28,320 nt of DNA from a virus (IMGVR_UViG_3300025435_000063:1-28320); one strand, 5' to 3'. Counted from the first letter of the stretch, positions 4,556 to 14,437 are shown. Notes: a model not told the origin generated them from the letters alone. Numbers and translations: made by a program.

Positions 4556-4719
4556 CCGTTCGGCTCACGGCAGAGTGAGCCTCAAGCGAACGGCGCCGTT
4601 GAGACGAACTACGGTTTACCCAATGGCAGGCTCTACGGCCTGCCTTTAACCCATAGGGTTAGGCGCTGCAGGCGCCCCCCAAATACAACCCAAGGGTTGC
4701 CCATAGGCAACGCTTCGCG
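4556..4719 (+). promoter_or_regulatory. Highly structured leader upstream of the terminase gene
   Basis: Six hairpins follow one another: CCGTTCG/CGAACGG (4556-4562, 4587-4593) enclosing GCTCAC/GTGAGC (4563-4568, 4575-4580); GGCAGGC/GCCTGCC (4625-4644); AACCC/GGGTT (4648-4660); GGCGC/GCGCC (4662-4676); CAACCC/GGGTTG (4686-4699), which competes with GTTGCC/GGCAAC (4696-4711); and CGC/GCG (4711-4719). A 12-base palindrome AACGGCGCCGTT sits at 4589-4600. It ends just before the AGGAGA site of the terminase gene. It may be an RNA leader that controls late gene expression, or a DNA packaging or end-site (cos/pac), which often lies next to terminase. I know no named RNA family that fits. Confidence 0.5.
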
Positions 4720-4736
4720 GTAGGAGAAATAGGTTT

Positions 4737-6653
4737 ATGGCTAAACCAAAGTCAAACAACTATAAACTTGCCCCAGAGGCAACTTTATCCGCCCCAGAGG
4801 CTAAGAAGCGCCTTATCGCGCTGATTGCCGATGGGGTGAAGATTGAAGACGCTTGCCGCGCAGTCGGCAAGAGCGTCAAGTCGTATGAGTATTATCGCGT
4901 TTCAGATCCGCAGTTTAAAGAAGCAGTGGATCTTTCACGCGTCATCCAGAAGCGAAAAGGCGTAATCAGCGAAGATGACGCGAACATTAGTTTCGAAGAC
5001 TTTCGGGCGAAGTATTTAAACTCCCAGACCTTTCCTCACCAGCGCAACATCACCTCACTTCTTGAGGAAGGTGAGCCAGCCTGGCTTCACGGCAATATGA
5101 CCTATGAGCCAGGATTTAAGAACTACGTTCTTGTCAACATGCCACCTGAGCATGCCAAGTCCATGACAGTCTCCATTGACTATGTAACATATCGAATCGT
5201 TACAAATCCCAATGTGAGAATCAAACTTGTATCTAAGACTCAGGCTATGGCCAAGGAATTTCTTTACGCCATCAAGCAACGCTTGACCAGTCCGCAGTGG
5301 GCAGAACTTCAGCGTCGCTATGCTCCCGCCGAAGGCTTTAAGGCTACCGCTGAGAAGTGGACGCAAGATGCCATCTACCTTGAGCGTGACTCAGGTGAAA
5401 AGGATCCTACCGTCCAAGCCCTTGGTATCGGTGGACAGATCTACGGTGCGCGTGCTGATCTAATCATCCTTGATGACTGTGTAACTCTTGCCAACGCTGG
5501 CGAGTATGAGAAGCAGATCCGATGGATCCAACAGGAAGTTTTAACTCGTGTTGGTCCTACAGGTAAAATCCTCGTTGTAGGTACCCGCGTTGATCCTATG
5601 GATCTATACCGCGAAATGCGTAACCCTGAGCGGTACCCAGATAACAAGTCCCCGTGGACATATCTGGCTATGCCAGCCGTACTCGAATTTGACGATGATC
5701 CTGAAAAGTGGATCACGTTATGGCCAAAGTCTGATCGGCCATGGGATACTGATGAAACTCCAGCGGATGAAGATGGATTGTATCCGCGCTGGTCTGGTCC
5801 ACACCTTCGTCGTCGCAGAGGCTTAATTGACCCAAAGACTTGGGCTATGGTTTACCAGCAGCAAGATGTTGAGTCAACCGCCATCTTTGCCCCTGACTGC
5901 GTACGCGGATCAGTTTCAGGTATGCGAGCCATCGGCCCGCTTATTCCTGGCGCACCTGGTCATCCAGATAATTTGAACAGCCAATACATTGTTGCTTCAA
6001 TGGATCCAGCAATGTCAGGTGACACATTCTCTGTCATCATGTCAGGCGATAGAACCACAGGCAAGCGTTACCTGCTAGAAGCATCGCGCATGCCAGCACC
6101 TACACCACAGCAGATCAGAGACTTGATTTTCCACTGGACTGAGAAGTATCAGCCAAAGGTGTGGGTAATTGAGAAAAACGCTTTCCAGTTGTTCTTGACA
6201 CAAGATGAAAAGATCAACCAATTCTTAGCCTCACGCGGTATCCGCCTCGTTCAACACTACACAGGTGCGAACAAAATGGATGCTGAATTTGGCGTAGCCT
6301 CAATGGCACCACTATTCGGCTCGGTTGACAGCCAAGGCAAGCATCAAAAGAATAATCTCTTGGAACTGCCACGAGCCGATAACGAACATATCAAGGCTCT
6401 CATCGAGCAATTGATTACCTGGTCAGCAGGTACTAAAAATAAACAAGACGGTCCGATGGCCCTCTGGTTTGCAGAAACGCAGATGCGTGACTACATCAAC
6501 CAAGCAGGCGCATATGGCGGAACGTTTGTCAAGAATCCATTTGCTACTCGTTCTCAGTTGGCATCACGCAAAGTAATCAACTTGGAAGAATGGCAACAAA
6601 TGCAGGAGAAACTTGCATCTAACGGGGGATACATAAGTGGCAATAGATATTAA
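4737..6653 (+). CDS. terL: Terminase large subunit with N-terminal helix-turn-helix region
   Basis: This is the ATP-driven motor and nuclease that packages DNA through the portal. Residues 136-142 (PPEHAKS) form a variant Walker A loop, 240-247 (ADLIILDD) the Walker B, and GTR at 282-284 follows as coupling motif. The nuclease half has candidate metal-binding acids at D423 (SMDPAMSGD), E479 (VWVIEKNAF) and D571. At 638 aa it is longer than many TerL proteins, because residues 20-70 form an extra helical part (IEDACRAVGKSVKSYEYY) that resembles a DNA-binding helix-turn-helix of the small subunit. No separate small terminase gene is visible next to it. AGGAGA ten bases before the ATG supports the start. 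The gene ends 17 bases inside the portal gene. Confidence 0.93.
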   Translation: MAKPKSNNYKLAPEATLSAPEAKKRLIALIADGVKIEDACRAVGKSVKSYEYYRVSDPQFKEAVDLSRVIQKRKGVISEDDANISFEDFRAKYLNSQTFPHQRNITSLLEEGEPAWLHGNMTYEPGFKNYVLVNMPPEHAKSMTVSIDYVTYRIVTNPNVRIKLVSKTQAMAKEFLYAIKQRLTSPQWAELQRRYAPAEGFKATAEKWTQDAIYLERDSGEKDPTVQALGIGGQIYGARADLIILDDCVTLANAGEYEKQIRWIQQEVLTRVGPTGKILVVGTRVDPMDLYREMRNPERYPDNKSPWTYLAMPAVLEFDDDPEKWITLWPKSDRPWDTDETPADEDGLYPRWSGPHLRRRRGLIDPKTWAMVYQQQDVESTAIFAPDCVRGSVSGMRAIGPLIPGAPGHPDNLNSQYIVASMDPAMSGDTFSVIMSGDRTTGKRYLLEASRMPAPTPQQIRDLIFHWTEKYQPKVWVIEKNAFQLFLTQDEKINQFLASRGIRLVQHYTGANKMDAEFGVASMAPLFGSVDSQGKHQKNNLLELPRADNEHIKALIEQLITWSAGTKNKQDGPMALWFAETQMRDYINQAGAYGGTFVKNPFATRSQLASRKVINLEEWQQMQEKLASNGGYISGNRY

Positions 6654-8415
6654 CGAGTTGGGCGTAAAAGTCCGCAAGTTGCGGGATAGGTTCCACACCC
6701 GCGACTCTCGTTGGGCTGACCTTATGGCTATCCGCCAAGGTGACATCCAACAAGTCTTTCCTGGCATGTTCTCTGAAGAATATCCAAAGCCTATGGTGGC
6801 AAACTTCATTGACGTTGCTGCCCGCGATGTGGCTGAAGTTATTGCTCCGCTACCTGCCTTCAACTGCGATACAACAGATGCCATCTCAGATCGTGCGAGA
6901 AAGCGTGCTGATAAGCGCACCATGATTGTCGCTGGTTACCGCGACTCTTGCAACCTTCAGACCATGATGTATTCAGGTGCTGACCGTTACTTGACCTTTG
7001 GAATGCTTGCTTTTATTGTTGAGCCTGATTGGGAAAACAATCGCCCAATGATTCGCATTGACAACCCAATCAACTCATACCCTGAGTTTGATCGGTTTGG
7101 CAAGTTGCTTTCCTACACCAAGCGCTACCAGAAGTCCGTACGCGAACTATGCAATGACTTTCCAGAACTTGAAGGTCAGATTCTTACCAAGTATGAGAAC
7201 CGCAACTCAGAGCGTATGCTTGAGGTATATCGCTATCAGGATAAGAACGAGTTAGTTCTTTTTATCCCTGAGCGTAACAACCTTGTGCTTGAGCGTGCAG
7301 CCAACCTTCTTGATGAACTACCAATTGCCCTTGCCATCCGCCCTGGCGTTGACTCAGATGAGAACCAACGCGGACAGTTTGATGACATTATGTGGGTACA
7401 GGTTGCTCGCGCACGCATGGCAACATTTCAATTGGAAGCAGCACAAAAATCTGTACAGGCTCCATTCGCTTTGCCTTCAGATGTTAACGTTATTGAAATT
7501 GGTCCAGATGCGACTATCCGCTCTGCCAACCCAGAAAAAATTCGCCGTGTATCACTTGACATTCCTAACGGAATCTTCCAAGAGACTGGCGAACTAGATC
7601 AAGAACTTCGTGTAGGTTCACGTTACCCACAAGGCCGTCTAGGTCAGCAATCAGGTTCTATTGTTACAGGCCGTGGCGTAGAAGCCCTGATGGGTGGATT
7701 TGATACACAGGTTAAGACAGCACAGGCTGTATTTGCTGAGACATTCCGCCACGTTATGCGCCTATGCTTCAAGATGGACGAGAAATTATTTGGTGATGTT
7801 GAAAAGGAAGTACGCGGCGTAACTGCTGGTGCGCCTTACGAGATTACCTACACGCCTAAGAAGGACATTGCTGGCGATTACTGGTGCGATGTGTCTTACG
7901 GCATGATGGCTGGACTAGATCCAAACCGCGCACTCGTCTTTGGCTTGCAGGCTCGTGGAGATAAGTTAATCTCACGCGACTTCTTGCGCCGTCAAATGCC
8001 TTGGGATATGAACGTCACCCAAGAAGAAGAAAAAGTAGAAGTTGAAGAACTACGCGATGCTCTTATGCAAGCAGTTACTTCTTATGCAAATGCAATCCCA
8101 ACCCTTGCGCTACAAGGACAAGATCCTTCAAAGGCGTTAATGGCAATTGCTTCTGCTATCAAGGGCCGTATGAATGGCGACAACATCGAAGATGTTTTGT
8201 CTGAAGCGTTTGCACAACAAGTCTCCCCACCTGTTGCAGCCGCTAGCGCGCAAGGTCAGGCTCCTGGTGGGGAACCTACTCAACCAGGCGCACCGCAAGG
8301 TATGCCACCTGCACCACAGGGTCAACCATCTGCGTTGCAAAACCTACTTGCAGGACTTTCATCTTCTGGCGCACCGCAGTTATCTGCAAATGTCGCCAGA
8401 CGCTCACCAGCCTAA
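6637..8415 (+). CDS. Portal protein
   Basis: The portal forms the ring at one capsid vertex through which DNA enters and leaves. The 592-residue product has the N-terminal pattern known from actinophage portals: WADLMAIRQGDIQQVFPGMF, then YPKPMVANFIDVAARD and APLPAFNCD. A long mixed middle is followed by a C-terminal 70 residues rich in Gln, Pro, Gly and Ala, probably flexible. It starts at a GTG (6637), overlapping terminase by 17 bases, with GGGGGA seven bases upstream. Directly downstream of TerL is the standard portal position. Confidence 0.9.
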   Translation: MAIDINELGVKVRKLRDRFHTRDSRWADLMAIRQGDIQQVFPGMFSEEYPKPMVANFIDVAARDVAEVIAPLPAFNCDTTDAISDRARKRADKRTMIVAGYRDSCNLQTMMYSGADRYLTFGMLAFIVEPDWENNRPMIRIDNPINSYPEFDRFGKLLSYTKRYQKSVRELCNDFPELEGQILTKYENRNSERMLEVYRYQDKNELVLFIPERNNLVLERAANLLDELPIALAIRPGVDSDENQRGQFDDIMWVQVARARMATFQLEAAQKSVQAPFALPSDVNVIEIGPDATIRSANPEKIRRVSLDIPNGIFQETGELDQELRVGSRYPQGRLGQQSGSIVTGRGVEALMGGFDTQVKTAQAVFAETFRHVMRLCFKMDEKLFGDVEKEVRGVTAGAPYEITYTPKKDIAGDYWCDVSYGMMAGLDPNRALVFGLQARGDKLISRDFLRRQMPWDMNVTQEEEKVEVEELRDALMQAVTSYANAIPTLALQGQDPSKALMAIASAIKGRMNGDNIEDVLSEAFAQQVSPPVAAASAQGQAPGGEPTQPGAPQGMPPAPQGQPSALQNLLAGLSSSGAPQLSANVARRSPA

Positions 8416-8455
8416 CGTTCCTGGTGTGACACAACCCCTATAGGAGAAACAAAAA

Positions 8456-8662
8456 ATGGCACAATTCAAGTCAAGCCTTAACTCACCAAAGGTGAGCGTT
8501 AAGTTGCAGGGTGGACATGGTTCATCAGACGCAACAACACAGAAGACATCAATCCAGAAGGCACCATCTGTTAAGCCAACTGGCAAATCAGACATCAAGT
8601 ACACAGTACAGCCTTCAGGCACACGCGGAACAGGCACCGAAGCAGGAAAGCCACGCGACTAA
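8456..8662 (+). CDS. Small basic hypothetical protein, 68 aa
   Basis: Not recognised. The product is low in complexity, basic, and rich in Ser, Thr, Lys and Gly (HGSSDATTQKTS, PSVKPTGKSDIKYTVQPSG). It is probably unstructured. AGGAGA before the ATG is as strong as that of terL, so it is likely well expressed. A role as capsid accessory or packaging cofactor would fit its place after the portal, with no direct proof. Confidence 0.8.
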   Translation: MAQFKSSLNSPKVSVKLQGGHGSSDATTQKTSIQKAPSVKPTGKSDIKYTVQPSGTRGTGTEAGKPRD

Positions 8663-8665
8663 GTT

Positions 8666-8881
8666 ATGACTAATGAACAGGGCAAGGCTCCTACAAGCCT
8701 AAGCAAGTGGGATGCCTTTGCCTTGTTTGCTTCAACTGCATCCGAACTATGCGATGTAGCCTCTAACTTTTTTCAAGTTCTAACACACATGTTAGATACA
8801 CAAGCAAGTTTCGTGGATGACAAAAAATCGTTCCACGAGTATGCCGCTAGGACCATTGAGACATTACAAGAAGGTGAGTAG
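8666..8881 (+). CDS. Small hypothetical protein, 71 aa
   Basis: Not recognised. The product is largely helical with a core WDAFALFASTASELCDVASN and a following FFQVLTHMLDTQ. It starts three bases after the stop of the previous gene and ends four bases before the next start. No clear ribosome binding site is seen, so translation is likely coupled to the gene upstream. It belongs to the small accessory block between portal and the large virion proteins. Confidence 0.7.
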   Translation: MTNEQGKAPTSLSKWDAFALFASTASELCDVASNFFQVLTHMLDTQASFVDDKKSFHEYAARTIETLQEGE

Positions 8882-8885
8882 GTAG

Positions 8886-9371
8886 ATGCCAGCCCCACAA
8901 AAGCCAGCAACAACACCATCACTCCCAGGTGCATTAAGCACACGAACCGATGGACCAGGTAGCGTAGCCTCAAAGCAAGCAATGCGTTATGTTGCTGGTA
9001 TGCCAAATTATGGCGATGGTCAGGAACTAATGAATCTGCAAGCACAAGCCCCAATGTCCGCAACGCGTCTTGGTGGCAATGCACCTGCTCCATCTGCTCT
9101 TGCAGCAGCCGCACAGCAAGGTGGACAACAACCACAGCAAGGCGGCATGGCTCAACAAGTCACACCGCTTTCTGCTCCTACACAACGCCCAAATGAGCCT
9201 GTCACAACAGGCAGTCCAATGGGTGCTGGTGCAGGACCAGAAGCCATTGGTATCCAACCAGGTCAAATGACTCAGGGTGGACAATCAGCAAAGAACCTCG
9301 TGCAAGCACTTGCCGCAAACAAAGATGCTTCCCCTGAATTACAGGCACTTGCTAGCAAACTAGGAAAGTAA
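8886..9371 (+). CDS. Pro/Gln/Ala-rich virion accessory protein, 161 aa
   Basis: No known domain. The product is rich in Pro, Gln, Gly and Ala with QGGQQPQQGGMAQQ in the middle; the N-terminus has PSLPGALSTRTDGPGS, and the C-terminus a short helix (NLVQALAANKDASPELQALA). It is probably mostly flexible, like many small virion or assembly proteins. It lies in the same tightly spaced unit as its neighbours. Confidence 0.75.
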   Translation: MPAPQKPATTPSLPGALSTRTDGPGSVASKQAMRYVAGMPNYGDGQELMNLQAQAPMSATRLGGNAPAPSALAAAAQQGGQQPQQGGMAQQVTPLSAPTQRPNEPVTTGSPMGAGAGPEAIGIQPGQMTQGGQSAKNLVQALAANKDASPELQALASKLGK

Positions 9372-9374
9372 TAC

Positions 9375-9716
9375 ATGGCTATTACACCTCAACCGCCTGT
9401 ACAGCCAACCACACAAGCAAATATTGGTGCTGGCCCAAATATTGATTTTGCTAACGACGCCGTAAAAGGCAATCAAGAATTTTTTACTGCTTCTCCAACA
9501 CTTGGCGCAGAAGCGTTGCAGTCTGGCAATCAACAAACAGTTAACACGCTTGCAGCAGTCAATCACTTTGTGTCACATGCGCAAGCAATTGATGACCATA
9601 TTGCTACATACAATTCCAATGTATGGTTTAAAAATGCGTTAAAATCTACACCAGATGTAGCAAACGCAGTTATTGCAAATGCCTTTGATAAAATGATGGG
9701 TGGGATGAATCAGTGA
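9375..9716 (+). CDS. Hypothetical virion accessory protein, 113 aa
   Basis: Not recognised. A Pro/Thr-rich N-terminus (PQPPVQPTTQA) is followed by helical sequence with LAAVNHFVSHAQAIDDHIAT and a C-terminal DVANAVIANAFDKMMGG. It overlaps the next gene by four bases (GTGA), suggesting that it is made in fixed ratio with the large protein downstream. It may be a partner or chaperone of that protein. Confidence 0.75.
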   Translation: MAITPQPPVQPTTQANIGAGPNIDFANDAVKGNQEFFTASPTLGAEALQSGNQQTVNTLAAVNHFVSHAQAIDDHIATYNSNVWFKNALKSTPDVANAVIANAFDKMMGGMNQ

Positions 9717-12700
9717 GTGTTACTCAACCGCTTCCACCGACAGCACCACAACAGCCGCAATCTAATGGCGGTGGATTTTTTGGCTTTTTAAAAAGCATTC
9801 CTAGCGATATTAGCAAGGGCGTATCTGATATTCCAGTAGTTGGCAAAGCCGTTGGCACGGCGTTGTCATGGGCTAATAAGCCATTGCAGGAAGTTGAATC
9901 AGACTACAAGTTTATTCACAGCATGTTTGTGGATCATGGCATCGGTTCTGGCATCTTAAGCACAATTGGTGTGCTTGGCGGCGGAGCAATTGGTTCTTTT
10001 CTTGGACCTGAAGGTACAGCGCTAGGCGCTGCCGCAGGTGCTGCATTAACCCGCAATATTCTTGGCCGTGTTGTTCCAGCCTACAAAGATTCTTTTGACA
10101 AATCAAACGACCCAAATTACCTTGTGTCTTTTGGTCGTGATTTGTCTCATGGGCTTTCACACATTCCTGGTCTTGGCACACTTGCCAATACTGATACTGG
10201 TGTAGGTCAAATTGTTTCTGGTATTTCAGATGCTTCTTTTGATTTTGCTGCAGATCCGCTAGGCAAACTTGGCAAGGTCGGCGCACAACTTAAGGCTGGC
10301 GACCATCTTGCTGTTGTTAAGCAAACCGATGATGCTGGCAACATTATTAAAGATACTAACGGCATTCCGCTTACCAAATTGGATCCTGTTACTAATCAAC
10401 CAATTATCCGCAACACATTGCCTTTTGCTACAAACGCAAGTGGTTTAAGCGCTTTTCTTACCAATAAAGTTTCTAGCAAAATTATTACCGCTGACCAATA
10501 CGATAAATATATGGATCCATCAAATCCATTTTCTCGTGCGCAACGCTCAGCCCGTGAAGATATTGTAAATATTGCCACAAATAACACCCCGCAAAAAGCG
10601 GCTGGTATTATTGAGATGAAATACGGCGCACCAAACCAATGGTCAAGACCATTTGTTAAGGCTTTGGCTACAGTTAAAAGCGAAACTGAATTTGACCAAT
10701 TGGCAAAGCAATCGCTTTTCTCTAAAGAATTTGCTGACAAATCTACACAAGCACTTGGTGCTTTGCAGTTGCCTTCTCGTACAATGGCTAAAGCCCTTAA
10801 CGAAAAATGGGGTTTAGATCGTATTCGCAACAGCGAGCAAGCAACAAACTATAACGATCAAGTTAACTTGCTATTGCCTCGTAAAAGCGCTGTTATGGAA
10901 CCGCAGGTTGATGCCGACGGCAATCCGATCATTGACCCAAATACTGGTCAACAGCAAATGGCTCCTAAGTTTAGATCTGTTGTTGACAAAACAACTGGCG
11001 AAATTAAGCAAGAGCAAATGTGGAAAATCAATGCTCCTGCGTTGTTTAAGCCTGGTAATAGCGCTGTAATGAATGCCCTTGCTGGCAAGGTTCGTACCTT
11101 TACCAACAAGCGTGCAATGTCTTACGATACTGAAGCCAATGCGTTATCTACTGAAAAGTTTGATCCAGCAGATCCACGTGCTGCTACCACCGCGTATCAG
11201 ATTGCTTCATACGCGTTACCACACAAACTTGCCGTAGAACATGCTGGAGCCATGATCTTTGCTCCAGATGATACTGCTCGTCTTGCCCTTATGCACAGCC
11301 TTAATCAAGAAGTTCTCAAGAACTTTGGTTTGGCCGATGCTCAAGCATCTAAACTTTTTTCTGAACTTAAAGACGCCAGTATTAGCGCAAGTTCAGATCA
11401 TTCTGTTTACTACACAGTAAACGGCGTAGACGGTGGCGCTGTAGATATTAAGCCAGAATATGGCGATACACCACGATCAATGGCTGTTGTGCCTGCACAG
11501 CGCTATCAAGGCTCGCTTATTGACCTTAAGGCTACCCGTACAGCACTGCGTAATGCCAAGGCTTACGGCGCTTTGTACAACCCAATTGATGATGGATTTA
11601 CGCATTACACAAACGTAATCTTTGCACCTTTAACATTGCTTTCAACAGCATTTGGTTTGCGCGTATCTTCTGGTGAAGCGTTACAACAAATTATGCGTCG
11701 TGGTTTGGCTAGTTACATTGGCAACGTAATTACCAATACAACAAACAACCTTTCTCGCAAATATATGGATTACCATACCGAGAAGTTTAATCAAGGTCTT
11801 ACCGAAACTGACAAAGATGCTTTTGAAAAAGAACAGGAAACAGGTAAGCCTGTTCCAATTACTTCTAACGAAGTAACCAAAGAACTTGATGCTCAAGAAA
11901 GCAGAATGAAGCAACTTGCCAAGGCTATTGATAGCAAGCAGTCTTGGAACAATATGGCCAATTCTGTTGTTGCTGGTCGTTATCGCTTTATGCCAGTTGG
12001 CTGGGTAGCCAACAAGTTTAAAGAATCAAACCTTCTTCCGTATTTTGTTCGTGACAAAATTAACGCAATTGTTGAGCGTGAAGATGTGCTTGGCACTGGC
12101 CCTACGCCAGCCGTAAGCGGTGCGCACAACTCAAACGTTAGCCAAGAATTATGCGCTAAAGACAATGTTGACCTATTTGCTAAAACCAAGGGTCATGGAT
12201 CTGTGCCTGGCGAGGAACTTGCTGGACTAACATCGCAAGATCCTAACTTTCATTTTTACTATGCTCGCAACATCAACGATGCTGTTGATGACGAAGCGTC
12301 AAGAATCATTGCTCGTGATTATCTCAACCGTATGACAAATCCAGCATTTGCTGCTTTGCCAGCAGAACAACGATTTGCTCAACTTGTTGATGCGCAGGCT
12401 GCTCGTATTAAAGATCCTGCAATGTTTCAAAATCTACGCAGTTCTATGGATGGTTACACAAAAGCCGTTCCAGAATCTTTTGCAAAGGCTCAAGTTGAAC
12501 ATTTGCAAGGACTTGTAAGCGGTGCCGATGGTACCATCCAAAATGGCATTCTTAGCCGTATTGCCAACAACAAGCCAGTAACTGAAAAAGAAATAAAGCA
12601 GTTGCCACAAGCATCGTTGCCTATCAAGGTTCTTGGTAAGCGTCATATGCCTTCTATTGCAGATTCTATGCGCCGCGTAGAAGAATTTGGTTATCGCAAA

Positions 12701-14437
12701 TTCGTTACACCTGTGATGGATTATATTTCTCGTCAGCCTATATTTAACGACTTTTACTTTCGTCGTCGTGTTGAAAATCAACCATTGGTTGATATGGGCT
12801 TGATGAGTAAAGAAGAAGCAGTACGCATGTCTGCTACTCAGGCTACACGAGATATGATTCCGTGCATTCACAGCCCTGCTATTCGTAGCCAATGGGCAAT
12901 TATGCACCGCAACATCTTTCCGTTTTACTTTGCTCAAGAGCAGGCTTTGCGTCGTACGGGCAATTTGATTATGACAAACCCACAGGCGTTTCGTGATTAT
13001 CAGATGATCCAGCAAGGCATGAACAACCCTGGCTTTGTACATACAGATCCAAACGGACAGAAGTACATTGTTTACCCAATCTTGGGTGAATTTGGCAATG
13101 CGCTTTCTCGTGGCTTAAATGCCCTTGGCATGACTCAGTTTACAGGTTTGCCAGAATCTATTACTGGTAACACAGCATCCTTGTTATCTGTATTGCCAGA
13201 AATTAAAACACCTGGCGTTAGCCCATTTATCAACTTGGGATTAAACCAAATATCTAAGATGTTCCCATGGACTGATAAGGCTGTTAATCTTGCAAATGGT
13301 GGTTATCCAGCGCAAAACATTATTGACACAATTATGCCTAACTCAACCATGCGCGATATTTTCAATGCGCTAAATTTTGACGAGCGTGAGTCAACTGTTT
13401 ACAATTCTAAGTTGTCAGCAATTGCTGCCGCTTATTATCATGGTGATTTGCCAGAAAACTACACATCATTGCCACCTTATCAGCAAGCGCAGATTTTGGG
13501 CAAGATCCAAGACAATGCCAAGTCTAACTTGCTTATCAAAGGTTTGTTCTCGTTCTTCTTGCCATTGGCTCCAACGGTAAGCAATGACTATTATGACAAG
13601 AACCTACAAACACTACGCTCTGATTACCTTAGCCTGTTGAATCAAACCGATCCAACCACAGGCCAGAAGTACACGGCGGCTAGTGCGTTAAATAAGTTTA
13701 TTGAGCAAACTGGTTCGCCAAGCAATCCAAACAGGGCTTTGGGTTACACATTAGCCCGCAGCCAAAATGGCACAAGCGGGGCATATGTACCGTTGGCTGA
13801 CAGCACATTAAACTTTATTAACAGCAATGGGGCTTTGCTTAACAACCCTGCATATTCTAGCGCTGCACCATACCTTATCCCACAGGTAGCAGACGGCAAA
13901 GATGCGCTTGCAGTTGAGAATAAACTTTTGCTTGACCATTTTCGCTCAAAGGTAACATCAACAGATTTTCTTAATTCTTTGTATGTCAAGCAAGGATGGC
14001 AAGATTTAGCGCAAGATTATACTGATTATCAAAATGCTTTAACTGCTGCTCGCAAGGCTGGCAACCGTCAAGCCGAATATCAAATGGGCCAAGTGTGGAA
14101 ACAAATCACAACAGATTATGGTCAAAGCAATCCAATCTGGTTTGCAGACTATAACAATCCAACACGCCCAATTCAATCAGCAAAAGTTATTGGTCAATTT
14201 GAAGCAATGAATAAAAAAGGTTTAATTCCAAATACTGATGAAGGTAGCGGAATTAAAGAATTGCTTGCAAGTTATCAGGATTATCATGCTGGTTTATTGG
14301 CCAACACAATCAATGGTACACATCTACCAGGTTATTCAAATCTTCAAGATGCTTGGTACACATACCTTGACAACTTGGCTGCAGCAAATCCAAAGTTGCA
14401 AAGCGTTATTACAAGCGTATTTAGAAGGGCAGCATAA
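9713..14437 (+). CDS. Very large putative internal virion / DNA ejection protein, 1574 aa
   Basis: The largest gene of the window. After a Pro/Gln-rich start (residues 7-16) come an amphipathic segment (FFGFLKSIPSDISKG) and a Gly/Ala-rich hydrophobic stretch at about 77-113 (GVLGGGAIGSFLGPEG and following) that could insert in membranes. The rest is long, helical, without catalytic motifs I can name. Size, position between portal and scaffold, and a hydrophobic N-terminal part match internal proteins of short-tailed phages that are ejected to form a channel for DNA. A tape measure protein would be the alternative, but no tail tube or chaperone genes accompany it. Starts at GTG overlapping the stop before it; the next ATG overlaps its stop. 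Confidence 0.6.
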   Translation: MSVTQPLPPTAPQQPQSNGGGFFGFLKSIPSDISKGVSDIPVVGKAVGTALSWANKPLQEVESDYKFIHSMFVDHGIGSGILSTIGVLGGGAIGSFLGPEGTALGAAAGAALTRNILGRVVPAYKDSFDKSNDPNYLVSFGRDLSHGLSHIPGLGTLANTDTGVGQIVSGISDASFDFAADPLGKLGKVGAQLKAGDHLAVVKQTDDAGNIIKDTNGIPLTKLDPVTNQPIIRNTLPFATNASGLSAFLTNKVSSKIITADQYDKYMDPSNPFSRAQRSAREDIVNIATNNTPQKAAGIIEMKYGAPNQWSRPFVKALATVKSETEFDQLAKQSLFSKEFADKSTQALGALQLPSRTMAKALNEKWGLDRIRNSEQATNYNDQVNLLLPRKSAVMEPQVDADGNPIIDPNTGQQQMAPKFRSVVDKTTGEIKQEQMWKINAPALFKPGNSAVMNALAGKVRTFTNKRAMSYDTEANALSTEKFDPADPRAATTAYQIASYALPHKLAVEHAGAMIFAPDDTARLALMHSLNQEVLKNFGLADAQASKLFSELKDASISASSDHSVYYTVNGVDGGAVDIKPEYGDTPRSMAVVPAQRYQGSLIDLKATRTALRNAKAYGALYNPIDDGFTHYTNVIFAPLTLLSTAFGLRVSSGEALQQIMRRGLASYIGNVITNTTNNLSRKYMDYHTEKFNQGLTETDKDAFEKEQETGKPVPITSNEVTKELDAQESRMKQLAKAIDSKQSWNNMANSVVAGRYRFMPVGWVANKFKESNLLPYFVRDKINAIVEREDVLGTGPTPAVSGAHNSNVSQELCAKDNVDLFAKTKGHGSVPGEELAGLTSQDPNFHFYYARNINDAVDDEASRIIARDYLNRMTNPAFAALPAEQRFAQLVDAQAARIKDPAMFQNLRSSMDGYTKAVPESFAKAQVEHLQGLVSGADGTIQNGILSRIANNKPVTEKEIKQLPQASLPIKVLGKRHMPSIADSMRRVEEFGYRKFVTPVMDYISRQPIFNDFYFRRRVENQPLVDMGLMSKEEAVRMSATQATRDMIPCIHSPAIRSQWAIMHRNIFPFYFAQEQALRRTGNLIMTNPQAFRDYQMIQQGMNNPGFVHTDPNGQKYIVYPILGEFGNALSRGLNALGMTQFTGLPESITGNTASLLSVLPEIKTPGVSPFINLGLNQISKMFPWTDKAVNLANGGYPAQNIIDTIMPNSTMRDIFNALNFDERESTVYNSKLSAIAAAYYHGDLPENYTSLPPYQQAQILGKIQDNAKSNLLIKGLFSFFLPLAPTVSNDYYDKNLQTLRSDYLSLLNQTDPTTGQKYTAASALNKFIEQTGSPSNPNRALGYTLARSQNGTSGAYVPLADSTLNFINSNGALLNNPAYSSAAPYLIPQVADGKDALAVENKLLLDHFRSKVTSTDFLNSLYVKQGWQDLAQDYTDYQNALTAARKAGNRQAEYQMGQVWKQITTDYGQSNPIWFADYNNPTRPIQSAKVIGQFEAMNKKGLIPNTDEGSGIKELLASYQDYHAGLLANTINGTHLPGYSNLQDAWYTYLDNLAAANPKLQSVITSVFRRAA

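Noticed and set aside
4556-4644. tRNA-like or tmRNA-like fold in the leader
   Set aside because: Arms do not meet tRNA dimensions, no T-loop GTTCGA motif and no plausible anticodon arm.
12434-13042. 202-aa minus-strand frame inside the 1574-aa gene
   Set aside because: It opposes a long, well-formed coding frame, has no ribosome binding site and reads as non-natural sequence rich in His, Cys and Arg.
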